Source: Epinephelus fuscoguttatus (Eukaryota > Chordata > Actinopteri > Perciformes > Serranidae). Taken from it: a stretch of DNA of 64,000 nt. Location of the stretch: assembly GCF_011397635.1 (NCBI RefSeq), contig NC_064756.1, positions 29,812,996 to 29,876,995 of the forward strand. The letters run 5' to 3'. The notes below the pieces were generated by a model. The model did not search any database. It was given only the letters and a program-made list of their open reading frames with translations, and was not told where the DNA came from. The first letter of the stretch is position 1. Each line of letters starts with the position of its first letter. Shown piece after piece: positions 12,301 through 25,030 of this stretch. A program made the position numbers and the translations under genes.

Positions 12301-13153
12301 AGTCTCAGGAGAGGCATGTCTCTACTCCAACACTGCACAGTGTTGCTATAAATTAATCTAAGAACCATTCACACTTGCTCGCCAATCGTTACAGAACATA
12401 AAGCGTGGTCTTTCCTCTCTTTATTTTTATGACTCCTCACTCAATCTGCTGTCTTTCTTCTCTGTTTAAATCTTTTCATCACATGTTCTCTCCGCAGATC
12501 CTCCCCCCACCACGGCGGCCCCCAGCACCACCGCATCCCTCCTCCATGACACCTCCGGAACTGGCACTGCTGTCGACCAGCGGAGAGCCCTGTTCACCTC
12601 CCCAACCCTGGCCTCCTTACCTGACAGCAGCCTGGGCACAATTGTCGGAGGGGCCGTAGGTGGAGTGTTATTCCTGATTCTCTTGCTGATCCTTGGCGGC
12701 GTCTGCTTCATGCGACAGCGCCGGACCTTCAGAGGAGACTACTACACCAAACAGTACCTGGGACCCTCCGACATGCAGAAGGAATCTCAGCTGGACGTGC
12801 TGCAGCCGCATGAGCTACAGGAAGTCTACGGGGACAAGACGAGCAAAGGCAGCCAGGAGCTGAAACCCAAACTGGGTGGAGACATCATTTACCCGGACTA
12901 CACCCCTGACCACAAGGATAGGGATGACTGGGCCGACAGGGGGGATGGCCACAGGGGTCACAAGGAGGGAAACTACTACCCAGATCACTACAACACCCAA
13001 AACATGCACCCCTGCGGGCCTCCTGTGCACAGCCCCATAGTGAACAACGGCTCCCCCTATCTCCCGGATGACTGCTATGACAATGGCACAGACAGCGACT
13101 ATGTGTCCCACATGGACGGATCTGTGATCTCACGCAGGGAGTGGTACGTTTGA
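6072..13153 (+). CDS. nectin3: Nectin-3-like cell adhesion molecule, 3' part of gene (four exons in window)
   Basis: Nectins are Ca-independent cell-cell adhesion receptors with three Ig domains; the tail binds the PDZ domain of afadin and links to actin at adherens junctions. Exons are 6072-6371, 8846-8963, 10210-10361 and 12498-13153, with phases 1, 1, 2, 1 that join without a break into about 408 codons. They give Ig domain 2 (C1-type), Ig domain 3 split by a phase-2 intron, a Thr/Pro stalk, a membrane span and the tail. The juxtamembrane [12 protein letters not shown] and [14 protein letters not shown], and the end [12 protein letters not shown], match nectin-3 rather than nectin-1, -2 or -4. 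The signal peptide and first Ig (V) exons are not visible in 1-6071 and must lie upstream of the window. Teleosts often have two nectin3 paralogues; which one this is cannot be told. Identification is strong. Confidence 0.93.
6372..8845. other. nectin3 intron between Ig domain 2 and domain 3a
   Basis: No exon is seen. From about 6460 it contains a dispersed fish repeat whose segment gtgtagccacagcctga recurs near 55400 (gtgtagccaaagcctga), plus an A16 tract near 6750. The remainder is unremarkable AT-rich intron. Confidence 0.6.
6460..6560. repeat. Dispersed repeat segment also present near 55380-55450
   Basis: aatgaattgatc and gtgtagccacagcctga followed by cttactcctctgtgccatgg align in order with a segment in the last large intron of the eight-Ig gene. 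The spacing is similar with scattered mismatches, so this is a dispersed element. Confidence 0.55.
8846..8963 (+). CDS. nectin3: nectin3 exon: first half of Ig domain 3
   Basis: A 118-bp exon that enters in phase 1 after ttgttttacag and leaves in phase 2 at gtcagt. It encodes [20 protein letters not shown], then [19 protein letters not shown], supplying the B-strand cysteine and the C-strand tryptophan. The intron falls just after the tryptophan, where nectin family genes normally split domain 3. Confidence 0.9.
8964..10209. other. nectin3 intron within Ig domain 3
   Basis: A 1.2-kb phase-2 intron. No exon or recognisable element beyond AT-rich sequence; small open frames here are without support. 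Confidence 0.6.
10210..10361 (+). CDS. nectin3: nectin3 exon: second half of Ig domain 3
   Basis: A 152-bp exon, phase 2 in and phase 1 out, donor gtatat. It reads [20 protein letters not shown], then [20 protein letters not shown] with the DxGxYxC F-strand signature. The PEGVE motif after the intron is a nectin domain-3 hallmark. Confidence 0.9.
10362..12497. other. nectin3 intron before the last coding exon
   Basis: A 2.1-kb phase-1 intron. A 160-codon open frame at 11099-11581 has no family likeness and no good start or splice context. In mammals this part of nectin genes can hold alternative last exons, but none is identifiable here. Confidence 0.5.
12498..13153 (+). CDS. nectin3: nectin3 last coding exon: stalk, membrane span, cytoplasmic tail, stop
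   Basis: A 656-bp exon that begins in phase 1 after tctccgcag. It encodes a roughly 50-residue Thr/Ser/Pro-rich stalk, a Gly-rich membrane span ([20 protein letters not shown]) and a stop-transfer RQRR. The tail starts [20 protein letters not shown] and ends [10 protein letters not shown] before TGA at 13151. The last four residues are the class II PDZ ligand bound by afadin. Between these conserved ends, about residues 80-150 of the exon are rich in Asp, His, Tyr, Pro and Gly, with YPD occurring in [13 protein letters not shown] and YYPDHYN. That middle part has little likeness to mammalian nectin-3 tails. Open frames on the opposite strand are shadows. Confidence 0.93.
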
Positions 13154-14368
13154 GGAAACGAGTGAAGGGGGAAAAAAAGGACAAATGACTGACTGAGACT
13201 GATTTCACACGTGGCAGATATAAATATCATTAAAGGTGTCATTTCAGTTAAAGGATGAGTACAACTTCTCCACTCAGTTTCACAATGAGCTCTTTGAACA
13301 ATACTGCTCTGCCTTGATTGTAACCACTTAACCTTAAGGACGTGTATGTGGATTGTATTACACATTTGTAGCATGTCAAGGAGCTACAAATAAGCTGGAA
13401 CAGTGATACTATCTGTGTGGGCTTAAGAGGCTTTGGCATACAGTGACGTTTCGACTGATGTGAATGAGGTTTTCTATTCTGCTTGTTTGTGTTTGCACCT
13501 GTCTTTAACACAGGTCACAGGGCAGGTGTTGAAACCCTTGTTACTGAAGTATTTATATCCCCGACCGACTGAGCTCTGCTCCCGTAAAACCTCGCAACTT
13601 CTGTGGCATTTTCAAAACGGTCCCATGATTGCTTACGGCATTTTCATACCGATGAGATGTTTATCATGGCTGCAACCAGTATTTAAGGCAAATTATAATG
13701 CATGCTTTCTTAAAAAAAACAAGATGTATCATCAAGTTAAAGGGAAGGTTCACTAAGCACTCATGATTAAAAGGGAGAATTGCATTGTTTTGAGGGAAAA
13801 GCTAACTGACATTACAAAGAAACCCCCCGGTAAACCTTTAGTTAAGTTCTTCAGTGGCTTTAAAAAACTCTCAGTATCTTATGTAAATTATTCATGAAAT
13901 GGTAACCCTGAAACCTGAGACAGAGTGGTCACTCCCTGTGGAAGTATTTTTACTTTCAGCTCCAATTCAGCTTATTTATTTTACAGATATCTACACTCTT
14001 AAAGTTGTAATCCTTAAGATTTCTTTCCTGGTTGATTGGTGACACCCGTGGTTACAGTTGTAAGAGGAAGTGTGATATAATACTACAGCAAACACACAAA
14101 AGAAGCAACTTGTGTATCTGTTTACAGTGCAGCCAGACAAACTGACGCTTTAACAAAGATGTCAGTCAGTAATACTTGCAGCTAATGTGCATCTTGTCAC
14201 CTGCAGATGCGTGGCTGCTCCTTTTTGTTCACTTACTTGCTTGTGTAAAGTAAGAATGAGTCACTAACCAAAAAAAAAAGCCAGGAATGTCTGGTCAACT
14301 GATGAGCTGGTGAGCTCAGCTCTAACCACAGTGACAAATACTTAATGTTTCCCCGTTGGTGCTTTCAC

Positions 14369-14374
14369 AATAAA
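14369..14374 (+). terminator. nectin3: Candidate proximal polyadenylation signal (AATAAA), nectin3
   Basis: AATAAA lies 1.2 kb after the nectin3 stop. It may be used alternatively to the distal signal at 17138. Confidence 0.3.
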
Positions 14375-17137
14375 AGCCACCTGGTGTCTTGCCAGCTGAA
14401 TACTTTTAATGTGAAACAGCAGCAGTAGAAAACAGCAGTAACTAATTGCAGCTCTGACTCAGTGTAAGAAGAATGCGACACAGAGACTGATAACAATAAC
14501 ATAAAACTGTGCTGGATTACACGCCTGCATCGTTTCCTCTGAATCCATCTTGTTTAGGATGGCAGCCTAGTGTGGGAACGGGACTCTGCCATTACCAGTA
14601 ATAACTACATACTGCTTCAAATTTGACAACACAAACACACTAAATATATTTATATATAATATAATTTATATTATAGTTTCCTTGGTAGCTGACAGGAAGT
14701 AAACAGGAGCCAAAGCTGTTGCCCTAGCAACGACACAGCAATGAAACAGTAGAGATATAATTACTGCTGAAAAATTACCAATATAAAAAGTATTACACAT
14801 CAGGTTTGATTTAATGAAAGTCTCAAGGATCATAACTTAAACCAAATGCACTGTTATCGTTACTGAAATGTGTTAATACAGTCACTTTCTTGCAGTGAAA
14901 AAGCACAACTCCATTATTACAGTTGTCAGTGAACATCAAAGGAGGCCTACCAGGCTTCAGCCCCTTCCACTTAGCCATGATAACAGGCTGCCTCGCTGTC
15001 TATCTCATTTTCCCTCCTCTGTATCCTCTGATTTCTGTCTGCACACAAACACCAATTGGTCATTATAGTTTTTATTTTAAACATGGGATCAAAGCAATGA
15101 GTTATAAATACCAGATGCGACTATCACAGCTGTCATCATCCGACATTATGCGGCTCCATAAACCACCAACAGTTTCACTGCTCCCGCTCGACACTCCGGG
15201 GTCGTGATTCACGATGGTGAAAGCAAAACACTTGCTGGGGGAAAAAAGAAAGAAAGGGGGGGTCAGAGAGCTCAGAAAAAGGAGCACTAATAAAGTGATC
15301 CTTCAGCTTTAGTTTGTACGCGTTTGAAGTATGATTGCGCAAATACCTCACAGCACAGTTGGAAACATCGTGAGCAGCTGACATCACTACTGATCACAGA
15401 ACAGGCTATAATATTGGGGTTTGGCTCCTCCGCAGCTCCTCTGAGGATCTACAGCGATCATGGAAACTAGAAATTTAATCCATGAGTGAAAAAATTGGTT
15501 TAAGAACCATCTAGGTTAGAGCTGTCTGTGCAATGGCTCCCAAAGGGATATGTATCTTTTTTTCTTTTCCTACAAACAACAAACCCAGTGACACTTATTC
15601 AAAACAAAAGAGCTGACATCATGAATGATCTCATCTCTCACGGCTTGATTTGACCTTACACTTTTCCACTTAGTGCTCCCCCTTTTTTTTTTTGGTTTCC
15701 TCAGGACTGATACATGGATCAAAGTGGCCTCACATGAAAGGGAAAACATAACCCTTTTTGGAAAGATCCCTGTTTAGTCAATCAGGGTGTTTGTTGCTCG
15801 AAGATGGAGCCATGTATGTGTGTTACAGTCAGGTCAGGACGAGGGGTGGGGGTACACTTTGAGGTCTCTTTCTTTCTTATTGGGGTTTTATAGATTGTGG
15901 CTGCGCTTTTTTTTTTTTTTTTTTAACCCTTCTCCACCCTGCTTTTCCCATGCCAAAACTTTGGTCGAAAGGTTTAGATGTCTGAAAATAATCTCGCTCT
16001 CACTCTCATCGTCGCATACACGCACACGCACCCAGCCGCCACACATCTGCCACTGCAGCCCACATTGGAGGAGCAGTCCTCACCTCAAACCTTCAGCTTT
16101 TTAATTAACTTTCTTTCTTTTTTTTTTTTCCTCGTTGCACTTGGCAATGAAAGTGCTCAAAGTCGCTGATATATAGCACATCCGTGTCTGCATGCACACA
16201 TTTTTTTTTAATTTTTTTTTTTATACATATATACAAGGCTGATTTGTAGCTGCCAACTTGTTTCTTATTAGTCACTCCATGCAAACTGCTGTCTCTGCTC
16301 TAAAACTGATCTCTCAGTCTCTGTTTCATCTCTAAAGGACTGAGCTGAAGTGATGAATGTTTTTGTAAAGTTCTTTTGGATCACTCACCAACTGGTTGCA
16401 TGTAAATTAAGTTATTCGCTTCCTACAACTTTCCTTATTTCTCATCACTAATGTTTATATACATGTACATAATGCTAATAGGTTAGCGTAGGATTAGCTG
16501 TTCTCTCAGTTTGATTTTCTTATGCTCATGTACAGTTTGTTCTGGACTCCCCTACTGAATAGTTGGTGCCTTAGACGGGCTGAGCAATGCACAGAAACTT
16601 TGAAAAATGACAAGCGTTAATATAAAGGATATTAATATCGTTAAAGAGGAGGACTGACTGGTCCCTTAATATGTCTTCCATCTTGATATTTAAGATTTGC
16701 TGTTATCAAAAGGTCGGAGTAGACAAAAGGTTGATTGTCATGCCTTATTCACTTTGAGAGGACACATGTAACAAGTTAGTTACTGAGAAAATTGTAATAA
16801 GTAAAGTTTCACTGGGAATTTAGGCAAGCCAGATTCATAGAAAATATTGTTGTCCTGTAAATATGCTGGCTGTTTTTTTTTTTATTATTATTGAAAAAAA
16901 AAATCTTATTTTTTTGTATGAGGTCTGTAATTTTCACAGAGTATTACTTTATCTTACGTGCATTCGAGGAGCTCTCGTCTCATGATAATGTCAAGGGCGA
17001 GCCTGTTTTCACTGCATTTTATATTTGTTCACGAGAGTTTCAGACCCATTATTTTGTATGTTGTTGTTTGAATGATTGATGTCTCACAGGAATCAGAGAT
17101 GAAAGTGTGGTAGATTGTATTTTGTTCCTTTGTTTGC

Positions 17138-17143
17138 AATAAA
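17138..17143 (+). terminator. nectin3: Candidate distal polyadenylation signal (AATAAA), nectin3
   Basis: AATAAA in tttgcaataaaagacc, followed within 40 bases by ttatatttgtccgg, which resembles a downstream T/GT element. It is the best end point for a long nectin3 transcript. Confidence 0.45.
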
Positions 17144-17770
17144 AGACCATGATTATTGCACTTATATTTGTCCGGGGATTCTGCTTTCAGAGAGCGAGAT
17201 TTTTATTTTGGTTTATTAAGTTCTTTAACTTGCATCAGATTCTTTTTTCTTTTGATGAGTATTGTGTTAATTTAATATTTAGATTGCCCATAACCATTTA
17301 AAGCTTTACAGATAGATACAGGTATGATGGCAGACAAGGGCCATTGAGTTACAACAGCCTGTAACATTTCCATTTGGAGAAACCTGCCTCAGCTTCAGAA
17401 ATGGTGGCAATTCTAAAACATATGAATCCAAAACAGATGCAACAGAAACATGCTGATAATGAAAACACATGCTGCAGAAAGCTAAAAAATACATTTACAG
17501 CAAAACGCTGCAAATACAGAAAGGAGGCAGTCAAAGCCAACAAAAAAAACCACTACAGATTTACAAGCTTGCATTAGCAACGTAAATCTGTTGGTGTTTT
17601 ATCACATTGTAAAACTCTAAGGCCAAATATAAAGAAGAATACATAACTTTTTATGTTGCCACTTTATTTCAATTTTCTTACTGTTTCAAAAACAGAACAG
17701 ATGCTCTCGTCTGGTTTCTCTCTCTGTCGGGTCGAAAGTCCAGCTGTTCATCTAAGCGCTCCCCCTAGAA

Positions 17771-18036
17771 CAGTGGTTCCCAACTGGTGGGTCGCATTCC
17801 AAAAGTGGGTTGTGGGTCCATTCTGAATGGGCTGCAAGTGACTCACGAATGTGTCAAGTTTGTACAAACTGCACTTTATTTTGAAGTATGGTGAATTTCC
17901 AGCTGTAAAATGAGTGAGAGATATTGAATTTTGGCCAAACGCAAGTATCATGCTAAATATAATGAACTAAGTGGACCTTGAACTAATGACTAAGGAAGAA
18001 TCTTGCCCCTGTTGCTGGATCAGTTGGGAACCACTG
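17771..18036. mobile_element. hAT-like MITE with 8-bp target duplication
   Basis: The ends are the 16-bp perfect inverted repeat cagtggttcccaactg. The flanks ccctagaa (17763-17770) and ccccagaa (18037-18044) form an 8-bp duplication with one mismatch. CAGTGGTTCCCAAC-type ends with 8-bp duplications are diagnostic of hAT transposons. It is 266 bp long with no transposase. Confidence 0.85.
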
Positions 18037-20391
18037 CCCCAGAAGACCAGAGAACTTTGGTTGGGTTGACGCTGTGTCTGCAGCGTCTTTCTGTTGCATT
18101 TGATTGTTGTTGTTTTTTTTTGTTTGCGGCATGTTTTGGATTTTTGTATGTGCTTTTGAAATGGAATAGTTTCTCAGGCCTTGATCAGACAGAGCGCGTT
18201 TTGCAGGTTGCAGAATGCAAAGATCACAGCACTGCCTTTTGTTGACGCCTGCTACAATCCAACAGAGAGTTGTTTGCAGCTCGCTACGTCTTTTTTTAAT
18301 TATTATTTCTGGGCAACCACTAAATCATCTGTCCTTAGCTTATTTCTGTACCTTAAAATCTGCATAATAATGGACATACAGAGGGCACTTTGGGGCTGAA
18401 AACAGGGAAACAGAGATCCGTGTGGGTACGTGAGACCCTCGGAGAGAGGAGAAATTACAAGTACTAAGAGCTGGTCCAGGAGCTTCGCCTGGATAATGGT
18501 CGGTTCAAAGCGTTTTAGGATAAATTTGGGGGACAGTCTGACAGTCTGCTGTCAGCCCTAATTACTGTTGGTAAAACATAAGTGGTTAAGGCAACAATTT
18601 GTTCAGATTTGTCTTGCAGCTCGCCTACGGGGACAATAAAAGAGCGCTAATGTTTGTGTGACACAAGCCATGTACGCTGCTACTTGTTGTTAACGCTACC
18701 ATAGTACAGAAGTCTCATTTCATCTGATTGGACAATGGGGAAAAAAAGAAAGACGTCAGGCACTTCTTCCACTGTGAGTTGAGGTGTTTTCAACTTGAGC
18801 CGATCAGGGTGCTCCTGCAAGAACACAAGGTGCATAGACCAGAAATATGCAGGGTGTTCTGCAAAATCAGCAAGCAAAAGGCTTCACTCTGTTTGAAAAT
18901 GACTACAAACAGCTGCTAAAATGCACGCTGTTTGATTGGAGCCTTAATCTGCAACACGTTTCTCTTAATGGAAATGTTTGGGGCTGTTGTAGCGCATTTG
19001 CCCCTGTCAGCCACCATATATGGGGAAGGACTAAATTACAGAAGTTAGTTTAGTTTTGTTTTGGTTTTTTTGTCTTTCAGTCAGTGTTGTTGAGAGTCTT
19101 CATGTTCCTCCTTTCCCAGTTTCCTGTTTCCACATTACTTAAGTGTATAATAATTGCAAAGTATTCAATGGCACAACTGAGAAGTGAAGTTTATTCTTGA
19201 CCTTGATGGTTGACAAAACAGTCTTACTACAAGTCCAATTAGTACCAGTTTGCAGGATGTGCCAGCTTTACCACTACTCTGCCATTCACCAAGTTTTTAA
19301 GATGACACATGGCAACTTACAGAGCTACTGAAAAGATCCTTTTTCTCCCCTATATGAGGTTAAGATGTTTAGTCTCTCAGGCCAGGGGCCATCAGTCTCT
19401 GTCACCTTCAGCCTCTTCCACTGTCCACACCTGTGATAGTAACTAACTGACCCATTTCACACAGCTCTCCATCCTGTCTAACTCAGCACCCTCTTCATCA
19501 CCGGTTCACAGAGTGAAACGAGTGAGGCTGCTCAGGTTTTTTATCACGCCTGCTCGACCGGACGGCTGCTGACCACCCACAACTCCCTCCTGTCACCCAT
19601 CAGCCCCAAGAGTAAGATGTGTCTTTTTAAATATTGTGAACTTATCACACTGAAATTATGCCCTCAAAACACTGACACAGGAATTCACAATGGCATCCCT
19701 AATCCGAGTCCTCCCACTCTAAGTGCCTGCGTTTAATCCCCAGTGTTAACCTGGCTTTGGAGGTGACACCAACACTATCAATGCATGTTGTTTAGCACAG
19801 TGACAATCGCCCCCTCTGGTCCAGATTAAGAGCAGGAGGAGAAACCAGATACTTAATCCTCTGTGGCATGTTGGACAGAAATCTCCCTTCTTGGACTTCA
19901 CTTTCATCACTTTAGTGTCCACGTTGCCTCGGCCCAAAAGCACTCACTCTATTATCATGGCGTTGCCTGACTGGGATAACCCCAGCCTAATCCATCACTG
20001 CTACCATCTGCATGTTTGTGCAGGCAGCGGGGGTAAATAACGCCGTGTTGGTGGGCTTAGGTTACCTCTCCTTTTTGCCTTTCTTAACTTTTTGGCAGAT
20101 GGCTGCGAGGGGCATTTTTTCACACTTAATGAATCCGTCAGCAAATGTGTTTAGTTTTGTTACCTCGTAAAACAGCAGCGGGTCCTTTCAACATTCCTTA
20201 AGACCCCACCCAAAGATGTTAAAGTCAGGATGGGTTTCTGCATCAAACTCTAACCTTTGGAAAGTATTCTTGTAAAAGTGCTGGTTTTCTTCTTCACTCC
20301 CAGTGTACCGCCGGTGTTGTTTTCTTTGTTACCTTTCATGATTTATTAATTCACACTGAAGAGAGGTGGCCACTTCTATTTAGTGCTCCTA

Positions 20392-20417
20392 CCCTCCTCC
20401 TCCTCCTCCTCCTCCTC
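20392..20417. repeat. (TCC)n microsatellite
   Basis: About eight consecutive TCC units in intergenic sequence. Confidence 0.85.
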
Positions 20418-21879
20418 TCCAAAAACACTGATTGTTAGCTAATGAACACGAACACATCACCGGGGAGCTCACTTCAAAGGCCACAGCTGACTGAGCTGAA
20501 CAGACAAATTGTTTGAGCTCATGGGTTTGGAAATAATGAAATGCTGCAGAGGGTGGGAGAGTGCGGAGCAGTTACAACAAAAATGTTGTCACATGGCCTG
20601 CGGTCTTCCTGGCCCTCGTCTCGATGTGAAGTGTGTGAGGCTTCAGGGCAGCAGCCACCTGCAGCTGAGAGAGTGGCGGCGAGTACCTGGAAAAAAACCC
20701 AACTCAGGTCTGTTTCAGTCAAAAGCAGTTTATATAAGAGCATAGTGAAAAACATATTTTTCATTGTACTTTATTGCGATTTTCTTTAGTTTTTAAATCT
20801 CACTGCAAGTTCCATGTAGTAGCTGTTTTTAAGCTTTTAATTGTATCACACAATCTTCCCTAGTGGACAGTTTGCCCACTTGTTGTGGATGTTCAAATTT
20901 AATTTGTTTTTATCGGAGACCCTTAAAGGCCTTTCAGTGACTAAAAGCTGCTATAATCAATATTTTCACATTTTGACAACTGATAAAATGACCGTAGCGT
21001 CTTTCAGTTTTTTATTTTGTTTTTTTGGCCTGTGACATCTCTGTCTCTCTCTCCGCTCTTATGAATATTGTTTTACAGCAAAAAATATGCCCGTATCCCA
21101 CCAGTTAGGCACCAAAATGCAGACAGACAAAGTCAGTAACTAGCTGGTGAACACAGTGGAGCAGTCAGCAACTAAATTCTATTGGGAGTTGGTGGAGACC
21201 AAAAACAGAGCTAAAAGTAACATGAATATTAAACCTACCCAAGTGGCACGTCATCATAAGGTGAGAAAAACATTGGACTGTTCAGTTTTGGTTGATGATA
21301 TTTTAAATGTCTAACAGTGTTATAATTTCATGTAATGGAGCTCAGCATAAGTTCAGACAGGAAGACTGTCTTTATGCTATATCCATTCACAACTGTCCCT
21401 CTACCCCACTCACCAATCAGCTGACTATGGGTTTTCCCTCTCCCGGTTAGCCAATCATGTTGCTGCTGCCAAACTTAATATCCGTTCTCCTCTCTGCTCC
21501 TGTCAGCTGTCATTTTAGACGGAATCGCCACACCCTCCTCCACCCCATTCACCCCCCATGACCTTATCCAGAGCCCAGGACAAGCTCATCAAAAGCCCAC
21601 TCCTCTTCACATCCAGATCCTCAGCTCCCTCTTCATCCTATCTCATTACCACCATTTCCACCACCACCGTCTAGACTCCATAGGGGGTTCCCTAATCTAC
21701 TACAACTTTACCACCCTCCTGGAATAGATGACATCACAAAGGGGTCTAATTGCCAAAGGCTTTTCACATTTGTCATACTTATGTGCACATGTAAGAATGA
21801 GTCTGTCCTGATTGAAGCATGGATGTGAACATTATGACATTTTGCAGACATCTGGTTTTGTTCTCCATACCTCTCAGCT

Positions 21880-22115
21880 AAATGCTGTTATTCCACATCA
21901 AGATAATATTGGCATGAGACGTTTGGAAGAGGTTGGATTTTGGTTATGTGGTTATATTTTAACACATCAGAACCAACAAAATATCAGCGTCATTGGTCAT
22001 CAGTATGCTACTTCAAATTGATGTTGGCATTAGACGTTGTCTTGACATTAAATTTTGGTCACCTAATGTCACAACCTAAATTCAACCAAATATCAGTGGC
22101 CAGCTGGGTACATTT
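21880..22115. repeat. Degenerate tandem repeat
   Basis: Two or more diverged copies of a unit containing ggattttggtt / aaattttggtc, and accaacaaaatatcagcgtc / aaccaaatatcagtggcc. This resembles minisatellite-like repeats common in fish genomes. Unit length is roughly 120 bp by eye. Confidence 0.45.
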
Positions 22116-22290
22116 ACGAGCTTGTAAGAAATTCGACTCTCAATATAACAGCATAAAGTTGAACATCTACAATTTCATGACAACAACTGGGAAAACTCCA
22201 TCTGCTGAGGAACACTGTGTTACCATCAAACAGCCACTACATGGACCTCCACTGTTTTGTTTGTGTTGCTTTGTTTAGATTATGGCATAA

Positions 22291-22291
<1 letters not shown>

Positions 22292-22366
<75 letters not shown>
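22292..22366. repeat. Compound (CA)n(TA)n microsatellite
   Basis: About 20 CA units followed directly by about 17 TA units in intergenic sequence. Confidence 0.95.
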
Positions 22367-22369
<3 letters not shown>

Positions 22370-24339
22370 GTATATACTGTAAAAAGACCACCCTAAACAA
22401 ATTAGTATAAACAATACAAAAAAATAAAAAAAACATTTAGAATAAGGCTACAAAAAGCCCGGGGCCTCTGGTCTGTCTACAGACCGCTACTGTTTCACTC
22501 TTCTTTTTGTGATTTACAAGCCACAAGTGTAGGGTTTTCATTGTTGTGTCCAATGGGAGCATTTAAATAACCCAGTGTATCACAGACATGACAGTCATAT
22601 GCTAGCAGGCAGTCTTAATTATCTGCTCTGTGCTGCAGTGTTCATCTCTGAAAACCCTTTCTGTAGAATTTTCCACATGCAGAAAGAATTATCAAATGTT
22701 TCTGATTAAAAATCTCACATGAGCACAGAGAGAAACAGCTCTTATCTGATTCAGGACGTTTACAAACCCCCCTACATGTATCACCTTTAAGTAGTCACTC
22801 TGACTTGTTTGCAGCATGAATGAAGAGAGGTTGGGCACCGTGACAGACCCCTCTTTGTGCAGCGATTCCTCTGAGACCAGGGGCAAAGACAATGAAGGTT
22901 TTCATGGATGAGGCACATTGTTTCTCTAGATTGCACTGAGGGCCATTTACAGATCAGATCCTGTGTTCCCAGCTCGCTCTGCCGCCGTGGAAAAGCTTGC
23001 TGCTCTGAAAGCACTGCGCGGCGAGCCTGCGTTTCTCTCTGCTGACTCAGAAAGTTTTCCAGAGACAGTTTAAAGAAAACTACTGAGAGCAGCATATCTT
23101 ATTGCACAATATGAAATTAAACTGGTATGATAGAGTGGTTTTCTCTGGGGCCTAATATATAAGGTATAAACAAACAGATAGTTGTGAGGACAGTGAGAAA
23201 ACATCCAAAGGATCATTCTTACCTTTGGCAGACTGACCATCTCTGCCGTCCACCACTGTAACAGGCACCTTTAAAGACAAAAACACGTACATGTTGGAGT
23301 GCAAGGGGCACGCAGTTACAAGGTTTTACATACAGGGCTCTGAGTTTGTCTTATGGATCAGCCTTTAATTGGGCTCATGGCATGCCACAGGCTCTGATCA
23401 GAATGGGTGGGCAGCCATCTTACTGGGCCGTGACAGGGGAGACCCCCACATCCCCCTGCATTGTTCTGCAGTGCTGGAGCAGATATAATCTTCAGTGAAT
23501 TTTAATCCCTGCAAAACAATGCAATGTGCCCTGGGAAATGTCCGTAGGGTATATTAAAGGAAACAACAACACACAAGGACTAGGCCAGGACTGGACTGGG
23601 CATGCAACTTTATATTTATGCTGGGAAAATATGTGAGGTGCCCGGAGGAAGGTTACATTGTGCAGTTAACAATACTAAAAGTCTGCAGCCATGCTAGCAG
23701 GTCTGTGAGGCTGTGCCAAGAGTTCACAGTGACAATGCTAGCACGCTGGTGCTAAGCAGGTGTAATGTTTACCACATTCACCATCTTAGTTTAGCAAGAG
23801 AGCATGCTAATTATGTTAATTAGCACTAAACAGGAAGTACAAGCTGAAGCTGATGGGGATGTCATTAGTTGTGTCTTTTAAAATTTGCCATCCAGTCTCC
23901 AGAGGAAAATGTTGGCACTGTAGATTTCTAGATATGTAAGATATGATACATTTGTATGTGCCATACATAGGCCTATGATATGAACATTTCGTAAAGTGAC
24001 AAAGTATATGAGCTGACTTTGTCTTTTAGAGGTGGAGGGGATTATGGGTGACGTATCAGCTAAGCGAAACACGTACAGTACCAAGCTGCACGCCAAGCTT
24101 CAGACCATTCTTGTCAGCACCTTTTTAAGACAGTAGGTGTTTTTTAGTGACTCATCACTGTGTTTCCACATATTACTGAGACATCGCTACAGGATTGTGC
24201 CATGAAAACCATGTATTTTAAGCCAAGACATGATTTTTCTTACTATAATGGACTTTATAATTGCTATTAATAACATACAAATATAACGTAGCTGTCGTTT
24301 GCAGAAACAGCAACATTTTTTCTGGCGACTGGGTTAAAC

Positions 24340-25030
24340 CTTGACCTGATGGCACTATAGGAGAAGTCAATAGATGAACATTATCACAGTTCATCCTCTG
24401 GGAACCATGAATACCAAATTTCATTACAATCTGTACAAAAGTTGCCCCGACATTTCACTTTGAACCAAAGATGTCAACCTGCTGGTGGCGCTAAAGGAAA
24501 AGTCACAGGATCATAAAACTCATTAAAATTGTCTGGGAGATGTACAGGATCTTGTGCCAATCTCTTCAGTACATGTTGAGATATTTCATTGTGAACATTT
24601 TGACCTGCTGGTGGAGCTAAAGGAAAGATCAGGGAATATTTGTAGCAAATTTCCTTTTAATTACCTCCACCAAGGAGGTTATGTTTTAGCCGGCGCTGGT
24701 CTGTTTGTTTGTGTGTTTGTCTGTTTGTCAGGAAGGGTTGATAATGGGACAAGGAACAGGTGATAAAATTTAGGTGGTGATCGGTTGAAGCAAAGTGGTC
24801 TGCACTCTCCGAGTACTCTAGTTCATCTAGTTGTTGTGCAGATATTTCACTCTGAACCACAGGCCTCAACCTCATAGTGGCACGGGAGAAAGAGTGAGGG
24901 GATCACCAAATCCATTAGGAGTTATCCTCTGGGGACTATGAACGTCTGTACAAAATTTCATTTTAATCCATCCAATAGTTGTTGAGATATTTCAGTCTGG
25001 AGCAAAGTGGTGGACTGACTGACCGATTGA
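24340..25030. repeat. Degenerate tandem or dispersed repeat block
   Basis: Several diverged copies carry gttgagatatttcattgtga / gttgagatatttcagtctgg, aaaatttcattttaatccat and ggtggcgctaaaggaaa motifs. Related pieces occur at 32620-32790 and, in opposite orientation, at 47335-47430. A different repeat (cctccaccaaggaggttatg) is inserted near 24662. Confidence 0.5.

Larger units (their letters stand above)
13154..17143 (+). other. nectin3: Probable long 3' UTR of nectin3
   Basis: About 4 kb downstream of the stop codon with no supportable exon on either strand. The sequence is AT-rich with T/A homopolymer runs and ends at an AATAAA followed by a T/G-rich stretch, as expected for a fish 3' UTR. 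An earlier signal at 14369 would give a shorter transcript. The extent is inferred from sequence only. Confidence 0.45.

Noticed and set aside
12815..13208. Open frames of 98 and 107 codons on the minus strand opposite the nectin3 last exon
   Set aside because: They mirror a strongly conserved coding exon and have no domain likeness or start context of their own.
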